Below, piece by piece: positions 23,941-34,100 of a stretch of DNA of 39,202 bases. A program made the translations under genes and the position numbers. This DNA is from Chitinophaga pinensis (GTDB lineage: Bacteria > Bacteroidota > Bacteroidia > CAMBQF01). Where the stretch lies: assembly GCA_945869825.1 (NCBI GenBank), contig CAMBQF010000009.1, forward strand, positions 1-39,202, given 5' to 3'. The notes under the pieces were generated by a model. The model worked only from the letters and a program-made list of their open reading frames with translations. It made no database searches and was not told where the DNA came from. How positions within the stretch are numbered: position 1 is the stretch's first letter; each line of letters starts with the position of its first letter.

Positions 23941-24933
23941 TTAATAGCCCAATTCCGAAAGATTAATCCGATATTCCAGTTCCATTCCCCCATTATCTGT
24001 ATTATATATTTTAAAGAGAAGGTGAGGAAGGTCTGTCCCGCTTTTTTCCCAATTAATTTTTATATAAGCACTACTGTTAAGTGATGTTGCAACAGTTGAT
24101 ACCCTGTACGAATTAAATTCAGGTTTTTCTGTTTGGTTAAGGCCACAAAATTGTAGTTCTATGGCATCATAACCAATACCATTTTTCAGGCGGCAAACCT
24201 CGCCATAATGTTGGTCGCCGGTTAAAAAAACAACCCCTTTGGCATTACTGTTATTTATAGTATTAAACAACCGTTGGCGTGCGTTTGAAAAATTGTCCCA
24301 TGTTTCAGAACCACTTTCTTTATCAAGGAGTATTTGAAAACCCGAAACAATAAAGCGCAGTTCTGCCTTTTCTTTCAAGCAGCCTTCTAACCATTTCCAT
24401 TGATTTTCGCCAAGCACATCGCCATTACTGCCAATACTATCGCGGTTATAACGCACATCCAGCATAATTACCTGATAGGTATGTCCATGGTCTTTAAATG
24501 TTTTAGCATAATAAATTCCATCTCGGTCCTCAGGAATTTCTTTCTCTATTTTCCAAAAGCTGATAAACTCTTTGCGCGTATCTACCTTTAGCGGATACAA
24601 CTTACCCCCATCATTAAGGCCAAAATCATGGTCGTCCCAAGTAGCCATATAGGGTGTGTTTTTCCTTAGTATATTAAAGCTTGAGTTTTGGCCTAATAGC
24701 TTATACGATTCTTGAAGGGCAGGCAAGCCAACCGATTTGGTGTCGCCATATACATTGTCACCAATCCATAGACAAAGGTCTGGTTTTGCATCAATATAAT
24801 GGGTAAAAGCCGGAACGGGTTGTTTTTCCCTAATACAGCCTAATACACCAATTAGCGTAGTGGCATTGTTTTGTGCCCATGATACTAAAGGTGCAAAGCC
24901 TACCAAAAAGACCAATACGATGATGCGGAACAT
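23941..24933 (-). CDS. Secreted PhoD-like metallophosphoesterase
   Basis: 330 residues: signal peptide (cut near A20, LVSWAQNN), then a PhoD-type calcineurin-like phosphoesterase. Motifs are GDNVYGD (58-64), the diagnostic W-D-D-H-D-F-G-L-N-D (99-108), L-D-V-R-Y-N-R-D (158-165) and TGDQHYGE (238-245). PhoD-like enzymes are extracytoplasmic phosphomono- or diesterases using Ca/Fe. The family's N-terminal twin-arginine leader and PhoD_N domain are absent. Its ATG overlaps the stop of the PhnZ-like gene (TAATG). In this context it may free a phosphonate head group from an ester. Confidence 0.85.
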   Translation of the reverse strand: MFRIIVLVFLVGFAPLVSWAQNNATTLIGVLGCIREKQPVPAFTHYIDAKPDLCLWIGDNVYGDTKSVGLPALQESYKLLGQNSSFNILRKNTPYMATWDDHDFGLNDGGKLYPLKVDTRKEFISFWKIEKEIPEDRDGIYYAKTFKDHGHTYQVIMLDVRYNRDSIGSNGDVLGENQWKWLEGCLKEKAELRFIVSGFQILLDKESGSETWDNFSNARQRLFNTINNSNAKGVVFLTGDQHYGEVCRLKNGIGYDAIELQFCGLNQTEKPEFNSYRVSTVATSLNSSAYIKINWEKSGTDLPHLLFKIYNTDNGGMELEYRINLSELGY

Positions 24934-25478
24934 TATACTAGAGATTGTTCAATATCAGGAATAAAGGACTCTAAAGGCTCTGTAACCATGTTGGGGTCTT
25001 TTGCTAATTCATCCCAATAGCGCAATTGTACCGCTTGCTTAAAATAGAGTTCCTTTTCAAATGCCTCAATTTCATCAGCATTCATTGGGCCACCTTGTAA
25101 ATTTAAGCTTATAACAGAAGGGCTGCTAAGTTTACCCATGTATTCGCTATCAGTAGCACATAAGTAGCGTTTAGCAGCAACATGCAGCCTAACAGATTCT
25201 GAAACTTCAGGTAAAAAATATTTGCTCAGGTAACGAGCCCCCAAGTTTTCGTGGTAATCGTCTATTCCATTATCAGGAGCATCTTCTGGTAGTGTATGCA
25301 ACAGGTGACCAATATCGTGCAACAATGCAGCAGTAACCGTTGCCGGAGTTGCTGCTTTTGCGCGCGCAGCAGTAGCTGCTTGTAAACCATGTTGTAATTG
25401 TGTTACAGCCTCGCCGCCATACATAGAATTACCCTTTTCATTAAAAAGGGCTATAATATTCAATATTGTTTCATTCAT
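24933..25478 (-). CDS. PhnZ-like HD-domain oxygenase
   Basis: 181-residue HD-fold protein of the group found in phosphonate operons (TIGR03276). PhnZ and TmpB are mixed-valent di-iron oxygenases that split the C-P bond of 1-hydroxyphosphonates, releasing phosphate. The expected ligands are in order: H30, H54-D55 (LLHDIGHLL), H76 (DDYHE), H99 (RLHVAAKRY) and D156 (LRYWDEL). Substrate residues of PhnZ have counterparts in Y20 and E23 (MYGGEAVTQ), K103 and R153. LQGGPM at 127-132 is also group-typical. First gene of a four-gene operon. No Fe/2-oxoglutarate hydroxylase (PhnY) is next to it, so the source of the hydroxylated substrate is open. Confidence 0.85.
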   Translation of the reverse strand: MNETILNIIALFNEKGNSMYGGEAVTQLQHGLQAATAARAKAATPATVTAALLHDIGHLLHTLPEDAPDNGIDDYHENLGARYLSKYFLPEVSESVRLHVAAKRYLCATDSEYMGKLSSPSVISLNLQGGPMNADEIEAFEKELYFKQAVQLRYWDELAKDPNMVTEPLESFIPDIEQSLV

Positions 25479-25515
25479 GCCATAAAACTATAAATAAGAA
25501 TTGGCTTATAAAAAG

Positions 25516-25533
25516 TATACATGATTATGTATA
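25516..25533. promoter_or_regulatory. Dyad upstream of the PhnZ-like operon, candidate operator
   Basis: TATACAT (25516-25522) and ATGTATA (25527-25533) are exact reverse complements around GATT, centred about 46 bp before the operon's first ATG. It is AT-rich, so chance is possible. The rest of 25479-25658 shows no gene; a weak 6-bp stem lies at 25561-25588. Confidence 0.4.
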
Positions 25534-25658
25534 TATTAAATAAGACTATTGCTCTGAACTCTGAGGCCAATTTAAAAAGTGACCTCAGGGGACTGATATT
25601 TTTTTACTTTAAATATTGATTATGAGAAATAAAAAAATCTCGCCCAATGCGGAGAGCT

Positions 25659-25819
25659 TTAATTAGAGACCCAAATATAAATCAGCGTCCAAGCTAAGGC
25701 AAAGCCGCCGTAGGTATACAGTGCGGGCATATGTTGCTTAATCTCGCGGGCAATTACAACGCGGTAAGCAGCCATATTATAAAGGCCGCTATTATTACAT
25801 ATCCTACAAATAACCTCAT
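25659..25819 (-). pseudogene. Frameshifted two-TM mini-protein
   Basis: Two overlapping minus-strand frames, each too short to be listed alone. 25819-25754 encodes MRLFVGYVIIAAFIIWLLTA, a membrane helix, and then stops. 25775-25659 in another frame encodes 38 residues (MAAYRVVIAREIKQHMPALY, then GGFALAWTLIYIWVSN), a basic loop and a second helix. Joined at the overlap by one frame change they make a coherent ~55-residue hairpin membrane protein, 13 bp after the esterase stop. This is either a broken gene, a sequencing error, or recoding. Confidence 0.45.
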
Positions 25820-25832
25820 AAATCAAAGGTAT

Positions 25833-26648
25833 TTATTTTTCAAGATTTAAACTTCCCAGCGCTTTGTAAATAGCATTGTGCAATATGGTAGCGTGGTTTT
25901 CTTTGGGAAGAAAGGTGAATGTCGTTTTCAGGTTGGGCTTTCTGCTTTTTTTAAGCATAGCAGCCAGTTTGCGGGCATCGCGTTTCATAACCTTTCCTTC
26001 TTGGCCCACCAACACATGGATATTTAATGGCAGATCGGAATGAAGCACTCGCGTTTCCTGCTTCAATAGCGATTGATTATCCCACCAAAGGCTGGGGCTT
26101 ACTATTATGTAGTGCGAAAAAAGGTTGTACTTTTTGAATAAGATTTCGGTTGCCAATAAGCCACCTAACGACTGCCCAATGAGTATTTTATCGTCATTGG
26201 TTTTATAGTGCTTTTCTATATAGGGTTGCAGTTCTTTCTCTAAAAAGGCGATAAATTTTGCCGAACCACCCGTTGTGGGGAAGGCTTTTTTGTCGGCCTC
26301 TATGGTGGTAGGGAAGGTAAAATCGCGCCTGCGGTCTACATTGGCAATACCTATTACTATGGCAGGGGACATTTTCTCAATCATGGTTAAAAACTGCACC
26401 AGGCCGGCTGTATGTACAAAATCTTCATTTGCTGACCCATCCAACAAATAAATAACGGGGTAGGTTTTAGCTGAGTCGGGATTGTAACCGGCGGGCAGAT
26501 AAATGTTAAGCATCCGTTTTTCTCCTAGTTCAAGCGATTGGACAGAATCGACCACCCCAATGCTAAACGGCTTGGTTTGTTGGGCTGTGGCGGGAATAAA
26601 GAATGTTAGCACCAGTGCTAAAAAGGCAAATCTGAAAGCTGAAATCAT
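25833..26648 (-). CDS. Secreted esterase of the EstD/Fes-like alpha/beta hydrolase family
   Basis: 271 residues with a signal peptide (hydrophobic 5-20, cut near ATAQQ). Alpha/beta hydrolase of the 'putative esterase' (esterase D / IroE / enterochelin-esterase-like) family. Nucleophile is S160 in I-G-Q-S-L-G-G-L, catalytic His is H252 in KENHATILH, and the oxyanion region is V-I-Y-L-L-D-G. The acid is probably D or E near residues 215-225. SPSLWWD (184-190) is typical of siderophore and acyl esterases. Substrate unknown. The mini-gene at 25659-25819 follows by 13 bp. Confidence 0.82.
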   Translation of the reverse strand: MISAFRFAFLALVLTFFIPATAQQTKPFSIGVVDSVQSLELGEKRMLNIYLPAGYNPDSAKTYPVIYLLDGSANEDFVHTAGLVQFLTMIEKMSPAIVIGIANVDRRRDFTFPTTIEADKKAFPTTGGSAKFIAFLEKELQPYIEKHYKTNDDKILIGQSLGGLLATEILFKKYNLFSHYIIVSPSLWWDNQSLLKQETRVLHSDLPLNIHVLVGQEGKVMKRDARKLAAMLKKSRKPNLKTTFTFLPKENHATILHNAIYKALGSLNLEK

Positions 26649-26693
26649 TAAAAAGCTATTGATGAGGCAATTTACTCAATAGGGTGTAATTAG

Positions 26694-26725
26694 AAACAAA
26701 AAAAATCCCGCCATAGGGCGGGATT
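26694..26725 (-). terminator. Terminator after the tRNA-Ala fragment
   Basis: AATCCCGCC (26704-26712) pairs with GGCGGGATT (26717-26725) around ATAG; on the minus strand the stem is followed by eight T. It is nearly identical to the true tRNA-Ala terminator at 27038-27063, as part of one duplicated block. Confidence 0.75.
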
Positions 26726-26729
26726 GAAG

Positions 26730-26793
26730 TGGAGAATATCGGAGTCGAACCAATGACCTCTTTCCCGATACATCGGGACAAGCAAGCGCTCTA
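26730..26793 (-). pseudogene. tRNA-Ala 3'-half fragment with palindrome in place of the anticodon
   Basis: On the minus strand the T-arm and 3' acceptor side (26730-26762) match the intact tRNA-Ala (27068-27100) with one difference. The anticodon-loop region is replaced by TTG plus TCCCGATGTATCGGGA; on the plus strand this palindrome is 26763-26778. GCGCTTGC and the end of the D-arm remain, up to 26793. The 5' acceptor and most of the D-arm are gone, replaced by the end of the GIY-YIG gene, whose TAG stop is formed by the tRNA's C-T-A-G-A-G-C region. Confidence 0.75.
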
Positions 26794-27036
26794 AACTTTT
26801 ATGAGTTCCTCTATAAATTTTCTGCTCTTTTGAGCCTTAATATATTTCTCACGATTCATCGCTAACTCTCTGTTTGCAAACTCTTCAGTATATGCAACTA
26901 CCCAGTCATTAGCTTTTGCTGTATAGACTGAAAGCCCTGAATTATGCTGATTTATTCGAATATTAAGGTTTTCTGTGTACCCGACATAATATCTATTAAT
27001 CCGAGCAGAGTATAATATGTATACTGTATAGGCCAT
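26791..27036 (-). CDS. Small GIY-YIG nuclease-domain protein
   Basis: 81 residues, a single GIY-YIG (URI/COG2827-type) domain. The signature is Y-T-V-Y-I-L-Y-S then R-Y-Y-V-G-Y-T, with the N-L-x-x-R-I-x-Q-H-N helix, the R-E motif (AMNREKYIKAQK) and a basic tail. The metal-binding Glu is likely in E-E-F or R-E. The open frame continues upstream through the tRNA-Ala terminator and gene, but those codons merely translate tRNA; the ATG at 27036 right after the terminator's T run is the sensible start. The gene lies exactly between the intact tRNA-Ala and the tRNA-Ala fragment. Confidence 0.85.
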   Translation of the reverse strand: MAYTVYILYSARINRYYVGYTENLNIRINQHNSGLSVYTAKANDWVVAYTEEFANRELAMNREKYIKAQKSRKFIEELIKV

Positions 27037-27037
27037 A

Positions 27038-27063
27038 ACAAAAAATCCCGCCAGGGCGGGATT
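27038..27063 (-). terminator. tRNA-Ala terminator
   Basis: AATCCCGCC (27044-27052) pairs with GGCGGGATT (27055-27063) around AG, followed on the minus strand by six T. It begins 5 bp after the tRNA's last base and ends 2 bp before the GIY-YIG ATG. Confidence 0.85.
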
Positions 27064-27067
27064 GAAG

Positions 27068-27141
<74 letters not shown>

Positions 27142-27148
27142 GTTTAAA

Positions 27149-27216
27149 GAACCGATGACCTCTTTCCCGATGTATCGGGACAAGCAAGCGCTTGTTTGAT
27201 AATCAGCTAATCGCCC
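27149..27216 (-). pseudogene. tRNA-Ala-like fragment with palindrome in place of the anticodon
   Basis: On the minus strand it starts GGGCGATTAGCT, like the tRNA-Ala 5' end, with a degenerate D-arm. It then has GCGCTTGC, TTG, the palindrome TCCCGATACATCGGGA (plus-strand 27165-27180) and AAGAGGTCATCGGTTC, and breaks off in the T-arm. A 43-nt core (27150-27192) matches 26749-26791. The two central bases of the palindrome are GT here and AC there on the plus strand, so the palindrome is inverted between copies. Confidence 0.75.
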
Positions 27217-27253
27217 TAAAAAAACAAAAGCCTATTTGCATAAGCTTTTGTTT
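27216..27253 (-). terminator. tRNA-Phe terminator
   Basis: AAACAAAAGC (27222-27231) pairs with GCTTTTGTTT (27244-27253) over a 12-nt loop, followed by a seven-T tract on the minus strand (27222-27216 side). It lies 11 bp after tRNA-Phe. Confidence 0.75.
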
Positions 27254-27263
27254 AGAACTGTTG

Positions 27264-27336
27264 TGGTGTGGGAGGGAATCGAACCCCCGACACAAGGATT
27301 TTCAGTCCTTTGCTCTACCGACTGAGCTACCGCACC
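27264..27336 (-). tRNA. tRNA-Phe (GAA)
   Basis: 73-nt cloverleaf on the minus strand: acceptor GGTGCGG with CCACACC (one C-A mismatch at pair 5-68), D-arm GCTCAGTCGGTAGAGC, anticodon arm AAGGA-CTGAAAA-TCCTT with anticodon GAA, T-arm GGGGG-TTCGATT-CCCTC, discriminator A. CCA is not encoded. The acceptor mismatch is unusual but the rest is canonical. Confidence 0.93.
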
Positions 27337-27353
27337 AACCTTAAATAGGGCTG

Positions 27354-27383
27354 CAAAGATAATATTTTTTATTTACTACCAAA
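27354..27383 (-). promoter_or_regulatory. tRNA-Phe promoter
   Basis: On the minus strand TTTG (27383-27380), 18 bp, then TATCTTTG (27361-27354): both Bacteroidota elements match exactly. It lies 17 bp before the tRNA 5' end. The 317-bp intergenic stretch 27337-27653 holds this promoter and, divergently, the one at 27589-27618; I see no gene in between. Confidence 0.75.
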
Positions 27384-27588
27384 CCCGAGGCGAAAATTTT
27401 CTGGGTTTAGGGCCAAAATTTATTGAAACAGTTCTTTTTAGTGGTTAGTACAGTACAATTTTGATTATTAGCATCAGCCAAACCGAAACATTTTTCTGTT
27501 AACCAGCCTGTTAGCTATTCCAGTACTAATTCCATCTTTCAAAACATCAAAAAAACTTACATACGCAAGTGTAAGCCAACCTATTGAC

Positions 27589-27618
27589 TTTGCACCCTAC
27601 GTAGCTGGCGTTTCTTTG
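27589..27618 (+). promoter_or_regulatory. Promoter of the T9SS mini-protein / PKD protein pair
   Basis: TTTG (27589-27592), 18 bp, then TTTCTTTG (27611-27618), one mismatch from TAnnTTTG. The spacing equals that of the tRNA-Phe promoter, and the box ends 35 bp before the ATG at 27654. Confidence 0.55.
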
Positions 27619-27653
27619 TAGTACCCCAATTAACAGTACAAAGAAGAATTGCT

Positions 27654-28094
27654 ATGAAAAAAGCTTTAACCCTGGCAATAGCCGCGATAATAACACTAAC
27701 AATGAGTGTAAATGCGCAAAATACATTCCCTGTAAACGCCCAAAACTACCGTGTTACGGCGTTTAAAAAGAACCAGCCCCTGGTATTCAGCGTGTCTAAC
27801 TACGCGCGTGTTGCCCCATCAGCGGTGCTATACATACCCAATGCATTTACCCCTAATGGCGATGGGATTAACGAAACATTTGCCCCAAAAGGCGATGGCA
27901 TAGAAACCTTTAAAATGCTTATATACAACCGCTGGGGCGAGTTGTTGTTTGAAACTCAAGATTTACAAAAAGGCTGGGACGGCACCTTTAAAGGCGTGTT
28001 GAGCCAGCAAGACGTATATATATATAAAGTAAGCGCGCGGGGCCAGGCCTATGGCTTGGTAGAACAAGAAGGTACAGTAACATTAATAGATTAA
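27654..28094 (+). CDS. Mini secreted protein: signal peptide plus type B T9SS domain
   Basis: 146 residues. Signal peptide 1-21 (MKKALTLAIAAIITLTMSVNA), a linker of about 35 residues, then a gliding-motility-associated C-terminal domain (CHU_C, T9SS type B) from about 57: V-L-Y-I-P-N-A-F-T-P-N-G-D-G-I-N-E, I-Y-N-R-W-G-E-L-L-F-E-T, K-G-W-D-G-T-F-K-G, Q-D-V-Y-I-Y-K-V and closing GTVTLID. Normally this domain ends a large surface protein; here nothing else is attached. The giant PKD gene follows 43 bp later on the same strand and lacks such a domain. The protein should be exported to the cell surface; role unknown. Confidence 0.85.
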   Translation: MKKALTLAIAAIITLTMSVNAQNTFPVNAQNYRVTAFKKNQPLVFSVSNYARVAPSAVLYIPNAFTPNGDGINETFAPKGDGIETFKMLIYNRWGELLFETQDLQKGWDGTFKGVLSQQDVYIYKVSARGQAYGLVEQEGTVTLID

Positions 28095-28137
28095 AACCAA
28101 AAACAATACAACCAACCACCAACCAACCCCAATTAAG

Positions 28138-31100
28138 ATGAACCCAAATTATACATCAATAAAGGAAAAAGCAAAATACCTGGCTTGCCTTGTAGTAGCC
28201 CTGTTATGGGGCTCGGGTGTTTTTGCGCAGGCATCGTTTACGGTGTCAGACAACAGCCTGTTTCTTTGTGGCGGTACTACGGCTTCGGTACAGTTTACCA
28301 ATACCACAACAGGTGTACCCCCGGGCTGTACCTACCAGTGGAACTTTGGTGACGGCACCCCAGGCAGCACACAAACAAGCCCATCGTATGTATACAATAC
28401 GGCTAATACCTATACCGTTACTTTGCAGGTATTGCAGGGCGGAAACCCTATTAGCAGCGCTACACAAACAATAACCGTAGGCATTCCGGTAGCCTCATTC
28501 ACTGTTGCGCCACCGTCGGGCTGCCAGCAACAAACGCTTTTCCAGTTTACAAACCAGGTTGTAAATGCTGACTCTTTTGTCTGGAACTTTGGCGATGGTG
28601 TAATTTTATCTGATGTATACAACCCTACACATATTTATAACAACTTTAATCCAAACACCAATGTAAGCCTTTTGGTATATGTTGATGGTTTTACCAATGC
28701 ATGTGCATCGCAGGTGGTAGCTGTAAACGTACAACCCAAACCTGTTGCCAATGCTACTGCCAGCAGCACGGTTGTTTGCGACCCTAACGAGTCTATTAAC
28801 TTTATACAAACATCTACAAACGCTGCTACCCATTTTTGGGATTTTGGCGATAGTGCAACCTCTGCAATTGCAGCTCCATCGCACATATATGGTAGCTACG
28901 GAACCTTTACCGTAACCTACATTGCAACAGGTACAAGCGGATGTACAGATACTACACATTTTGATATTGAAATAACCAATGGCATTATTCCACAGGTTAC
29001 AGCATCAGTAGATACCGGCTGTAGCGCATTGCCCGTTAACTTTATATGTACCAATGTTGCCAATGCACAACAATATGTTTGGGATTTTGGTGATGGTTCA
29101 TCGCCCGTAACCACTAATACACCAAACGTTACACATGTATTTGTAAACAGCACCCAAAGCCCTGTAAGCTACAACGTATCGCTTACCACTGTTTTTGGTG
29201 TAGGTTCATCATGTAACTCATCTATAACCTTAAATAACTTTATTACAGTAAACCCACAACCTGTAAGCTCATTAACAGTAAGTTCTCCAACTGCTTGTGT
29301 ATTGGCCCCGGTAACTTATACCAGCACCTCTACCAACGCTGTTAGCTTTTTATGGAATTTAGGTAATGGTACCAACTCTACAGACCCGAACCCAACTGCA
29401 ACTTACAACAGCAGCGGTGCTTACAATGTTACTCTTATTACTACTAATACTTATGGCTGCCAGGATACCGCCGTTGTTACTAATGCTATAAACATAATAC
29501 ACGTTATGGCAGACTTTAACTCAACCAATACTACGGGCTGTACAGTTAATGCACAATTTATAAATTACAGCCAGGGAGCTACCGAGTTTAACTGGATTTT
29601 TGGCGATGGTACAACATCTAACATAGCTAACCCAACGCATTATTATAATTTACCTGGTGCGTATGATGTAACACTAATAGCCAGCAATGGCACTTGTGTT
29701 GACACATTGATACTAAATGATTTTATTAATGTAAACTATTTGACACCAAGCTACACAACTCCAACAATTCCATTTGCTGGCTGTGTAGGCATTGCCTCAA
29801 CTTTTCAGGCAAATAACCCCACTGCTGTAAGCTATGTTTGGAATTTTGGCGACGGCAACACAGGCACAGGTGCTAACCCAACCCACGTATATGAGCAACC
29901 CGGAAGCTATACTATATCATTAATAACTATGACAGCAGATAGCTGCCAGGAATTAATTTCTGATTTTGCCCAGATAGACGTTTACGGCGGCGAGCCTGAA
30001 GTTATAACTGTGAACCAAAGCTGTTTTGCCCCTTACACGGTATCGTTTGAAACTCCGAGCAATGGCATTAGCTACCAATGGAATTTTGGAGACGGGTCGC
30101 CAATAAACAACCAACAAAACCCAACCCACGTTTATGGTGAAGATGGGTATTACAACGTATCGTTAACGGTAATAACACCAAGCGGCTGTTTAAGCACTTA
30201 CAACGGCTTTAACCAGTTAGCCTTATTTCCATTTACTGCAGGCGCCGCATCAAGCTGCGAGGGCATTATGAATGGCCTTGTATCGGCTGAATTCAGGCCA
30301 ATACCTGAAAATGCAACATCGGTACAATGGTTTTTCAGCGATGGCCAAACATCAACCGAAATTGCACCTACACTGCAATTTGATACAACAAATGCAAACA
30401 TTACCTACACCGCTATTATTACCAACCAGTTTGGTTGCGTAGACACAGTAACAGCAGAAGTATGTGCAGACAGCCCACCGGCAATACCCCAACCTGTTGG
30501 ATGGGATGTTCCACCGGATACCAGCACTACAGACCCACAATACCTGATATCTGCATGTGCCCCATACCAGCTTACATTTAACAACCAGTTTACGTATGCC
30601 GACTCTGTAATTTGGCACTTTGGCGATGGTTACTCATCAACAGACCTATCGCCAACACATGAGTATGGCTCATCGGGCACCTATGTAGTTTATACTGAAG
30701 TATGGTACGATAATTATAATACTTACGATGTTGTTTACCAGCCTTACATATATGATATTGGAGGGCATACGCCTACTATAACGGTATCGCAACAAAATTT
30801 TTGCGATAGTATTGTGGTGCTATTTTCAGGCAACTCGCCCGATGCTGTTTCGTGGCTATGGCTTTTGGGTAATGGTGATACTGAAACATCGCAAAGCTTT
30901 CAATATACCTACAACTCAACAGACCAAACTTACCATGTGCAGTTAACCACAGTTGACTCTGAAGGTTGCCCGGGCTCTGCCACCAGCAGTGTCTACTCTC
31001 CTATTACCGACCCTGTATTTAACTATCAAACAGTACTATGTAATGCACCACTAAATATAGCCCATAATCTTGATTCAGCATTTACATACATTTGGGATTT

Positions 31101-34100
31101 TGGCGATAGCACAACATCAACTGATATGTTGCCTGTACACCAATATGCCAACCCAGGCACATATAATGTTAGCCTGCACCTTACTGATGCTTTAGGATGC
31201 CCACATGATTATGCATTAAACCCCGTAACGGTGTACTTACCTACCGCCGGCTTTAATGCCAGCACCCATGCAGGTTGCGCACCTCTTACTGTAAACTTTA
31301 ATTCTACATCAATAAACTATTCGCCTGGCAATACACACTATTGGTTTTTTGGCAATATGGCTGTTATAAATAACAACGGCACTACAACCACAAGCTACAC
31401 ATTTACCCAACCTGGCGACTATGCCGTAAAACTGCAGGTATTTAACGTAAATGGCCAAAACTGCTCAGGCACATACATTGATACAATACACGTTTATGGT
31501 GCTAATGCTGATTTTGCATTTACCCAAAGCAAATCGTGTTTTCAACCCGATATTGATGTACAATATGCAGACAACAGTGATAATGCCGTTAGTTGGAACT
31601 GGGATTTTGGTGATGGCAATACATCTGCCTTACAAAACCCAATGCACACCTTTACTTATATGCCAACCAGCAATGTAACACTTGCAATAACAGATATAAA
31701 CGGCTGTGTTGATACTGTAAGTAAACCCAACATTAGTCTGTTTGCTGCTAACTATACCCTAAACAACAATACGGTATGCGGCTTTACACCAATAAACTTT
31801 AGTGTTACAGCTAATAACCCTAACTATAGCACCGTTTGGGACTTTGGAGACAACACAGCACCCGGCAGTGGCAACACAGCATCTCACATATACGGTTTAG
31901 ATGGTATTTACAATGCTACTGCGTATGTAACATCAGCCGATGGTTGTGCAGATACGATAGTTAACCAGGTTAACATAGTACAACCTACACCTTTATTCTC
32001 TTCAAACTCATCGGTTACCTGTGCTCCATCAAATGTTATATTCAATAACCTTTCATCTGCACCTTTAGGCTCTACTTATATTTGGGATTTTGGCGATGGT
32101 ATAATTACCAATAATAACCCTATTGTAGCACATACCTACATTACCCCTGGTGTATATGATGTCAGCTTAACGGTAATCTCTCCGCAAGGCTGTACTGCCG
32201 ACACTTCATATATTGATTATGTTACCGTACTGGGCCCTATTGCCAACTTTTTTGTAGCTAACACAAACGCTTGCGAAAATTTTCCGGTAGACTTTATTAA
32301 CCTAAGTACCAACGTAGACCATTTCTCTTGGTATTTTGGTGATGGTACATCAGACACTACTAACTTTAACACATCTCATGTTTTTACAAATGCAGGCAAC
32401 TATTTTAGCTCTATAGTGGTATATGATTCGGTAGGATGCTCAAGCTCTATGACATTGCAAAACCCTATTGTAATTAACAACATGCCTAATGCTGATATGG
32501 TTGTTGATTACCCATCGGGTTGCGCACCATACCTGCCACAGTTTTACAACAACTCTACAGAAGCTACAACCTACACCTGGACATTTGGCGACGGTAACTG
32601 GAGCAACGACTCGTTACCGCTGCATACTTACACTAACCCCGGTGTATACGATATAGTTTTAGTAGTTGGTAATGGCACCGGTTGCCAGGATAGTTCTTTT
32701 GCACAAATAACTGTAAATGCACCTCCGGTAGCATCGTTTACTATGGCTGTTATTGATAGTACCTGCCAGGGCATAACCTTTGGTTACAACAACACATCGC
32801 AAACCGATAGTGTAGCTAACTTTAAGTGGCTGTTTAACTATAGCGGACCATCGGCAGATATGACCCCGCCAAACTACACTGCAGACACCAGTGGCTTGTA
32901 TACCGCCTGGCTAATGGTTATAAATACCTATACCGGCTGCCAAGACACAATATCGCAAAGTTTATACATAACCGTACCCGGCCAACCCGGGGGTACTTTT
33001 GCAACAGCAGACACCATTGGCTGCGGGCAGGTGGTTGCTAACTTTAACCTGAACTATGTAAACACAACCAATATTGAAGTAAACTATGGTGATGGTGTTA
33101 CTGATACCGTATTTACCCCGCAACATACTTATAGCCTGCCCGGCACATACAACCCGTTTGTTGTGTTGTACAACCAATATGGCTGTATTGATACTTTATA
33201 CGCAAGCCCTATTACAGTAGTGCCAATTCCGGTAGCGGCATTTGTGGCCGATACTACTACCGGCTGTGCAGGTATTTTGGTAAACTTTACCAACAACTCA
33301 TCAGCGTTAGCAAACCCAACCTATAACTGGAATTTTGGAAATGGTCAAACATCGGCCCTGGAAAACCCACAAGGCATAGCTTTTACTAACCCGGGGGGTT
33401 ACAATGTATCGCTAATAGTTACCAATACCAACGGCTGTGCCGATACATTAACCCAAAACGCCTATATTATTATTGCTGATACTTTACCACCAGCAAACAT
33501 TCCATTGCGCAGGGTAACAGTACTATCTGAAACAGCAGTAAAAATAGAGTGGGCAGCATCTGCCGCGTTTGATTTTGGCAGCTATGATATTTTCCGCTTT
33601 GATGGTACAACCTACCAGCCAATTGCAACTATCAGCAACATAAACCAAACATCGTTTATTGATAACAGCGGCCTGGCAACACTTGCAAACTCTTACTGCT
33701 ACAAAATTGGTGTAACAGACCAGTGCGGATACACCAAAGGCATAGACAGTGTTGAGGCACATTGCACTATTGAGCTTACAGCTAACCTGTTACCAAGTAC
33801 CGACAGGTTGCTAAAATGGAACCCATACGGTGGCTGCACAGTTGATTACTACGAAGTATACCGCACACAGGCCAATGGCTGGAACGATACAACCGCGGCA
33901 TACTTAATTGCTACGGTGCCTGGCGATGTTACCGGATACCTTGACCAGGATAAAATTTGCCCACGCGAATACAAATACCGTGTGCGTGCAGTTAGCTTGT
34001 GTGGCGGCACTTTATATTCTTTAAGCGATACTGCCACATCGCCACTGCCTAAAATTGATTTTACCACCCTGCCTGCACACGTAGTGCGCACCACTGTGGT

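Noticed and set aside
27264-27336. tRNA-Phe as a pseudogene because of its C-A acceptor mismatch
   Set aside because: All other arms pair well, it has an exact promoter and a terminator; a single mismatch does not argue for loss of function.
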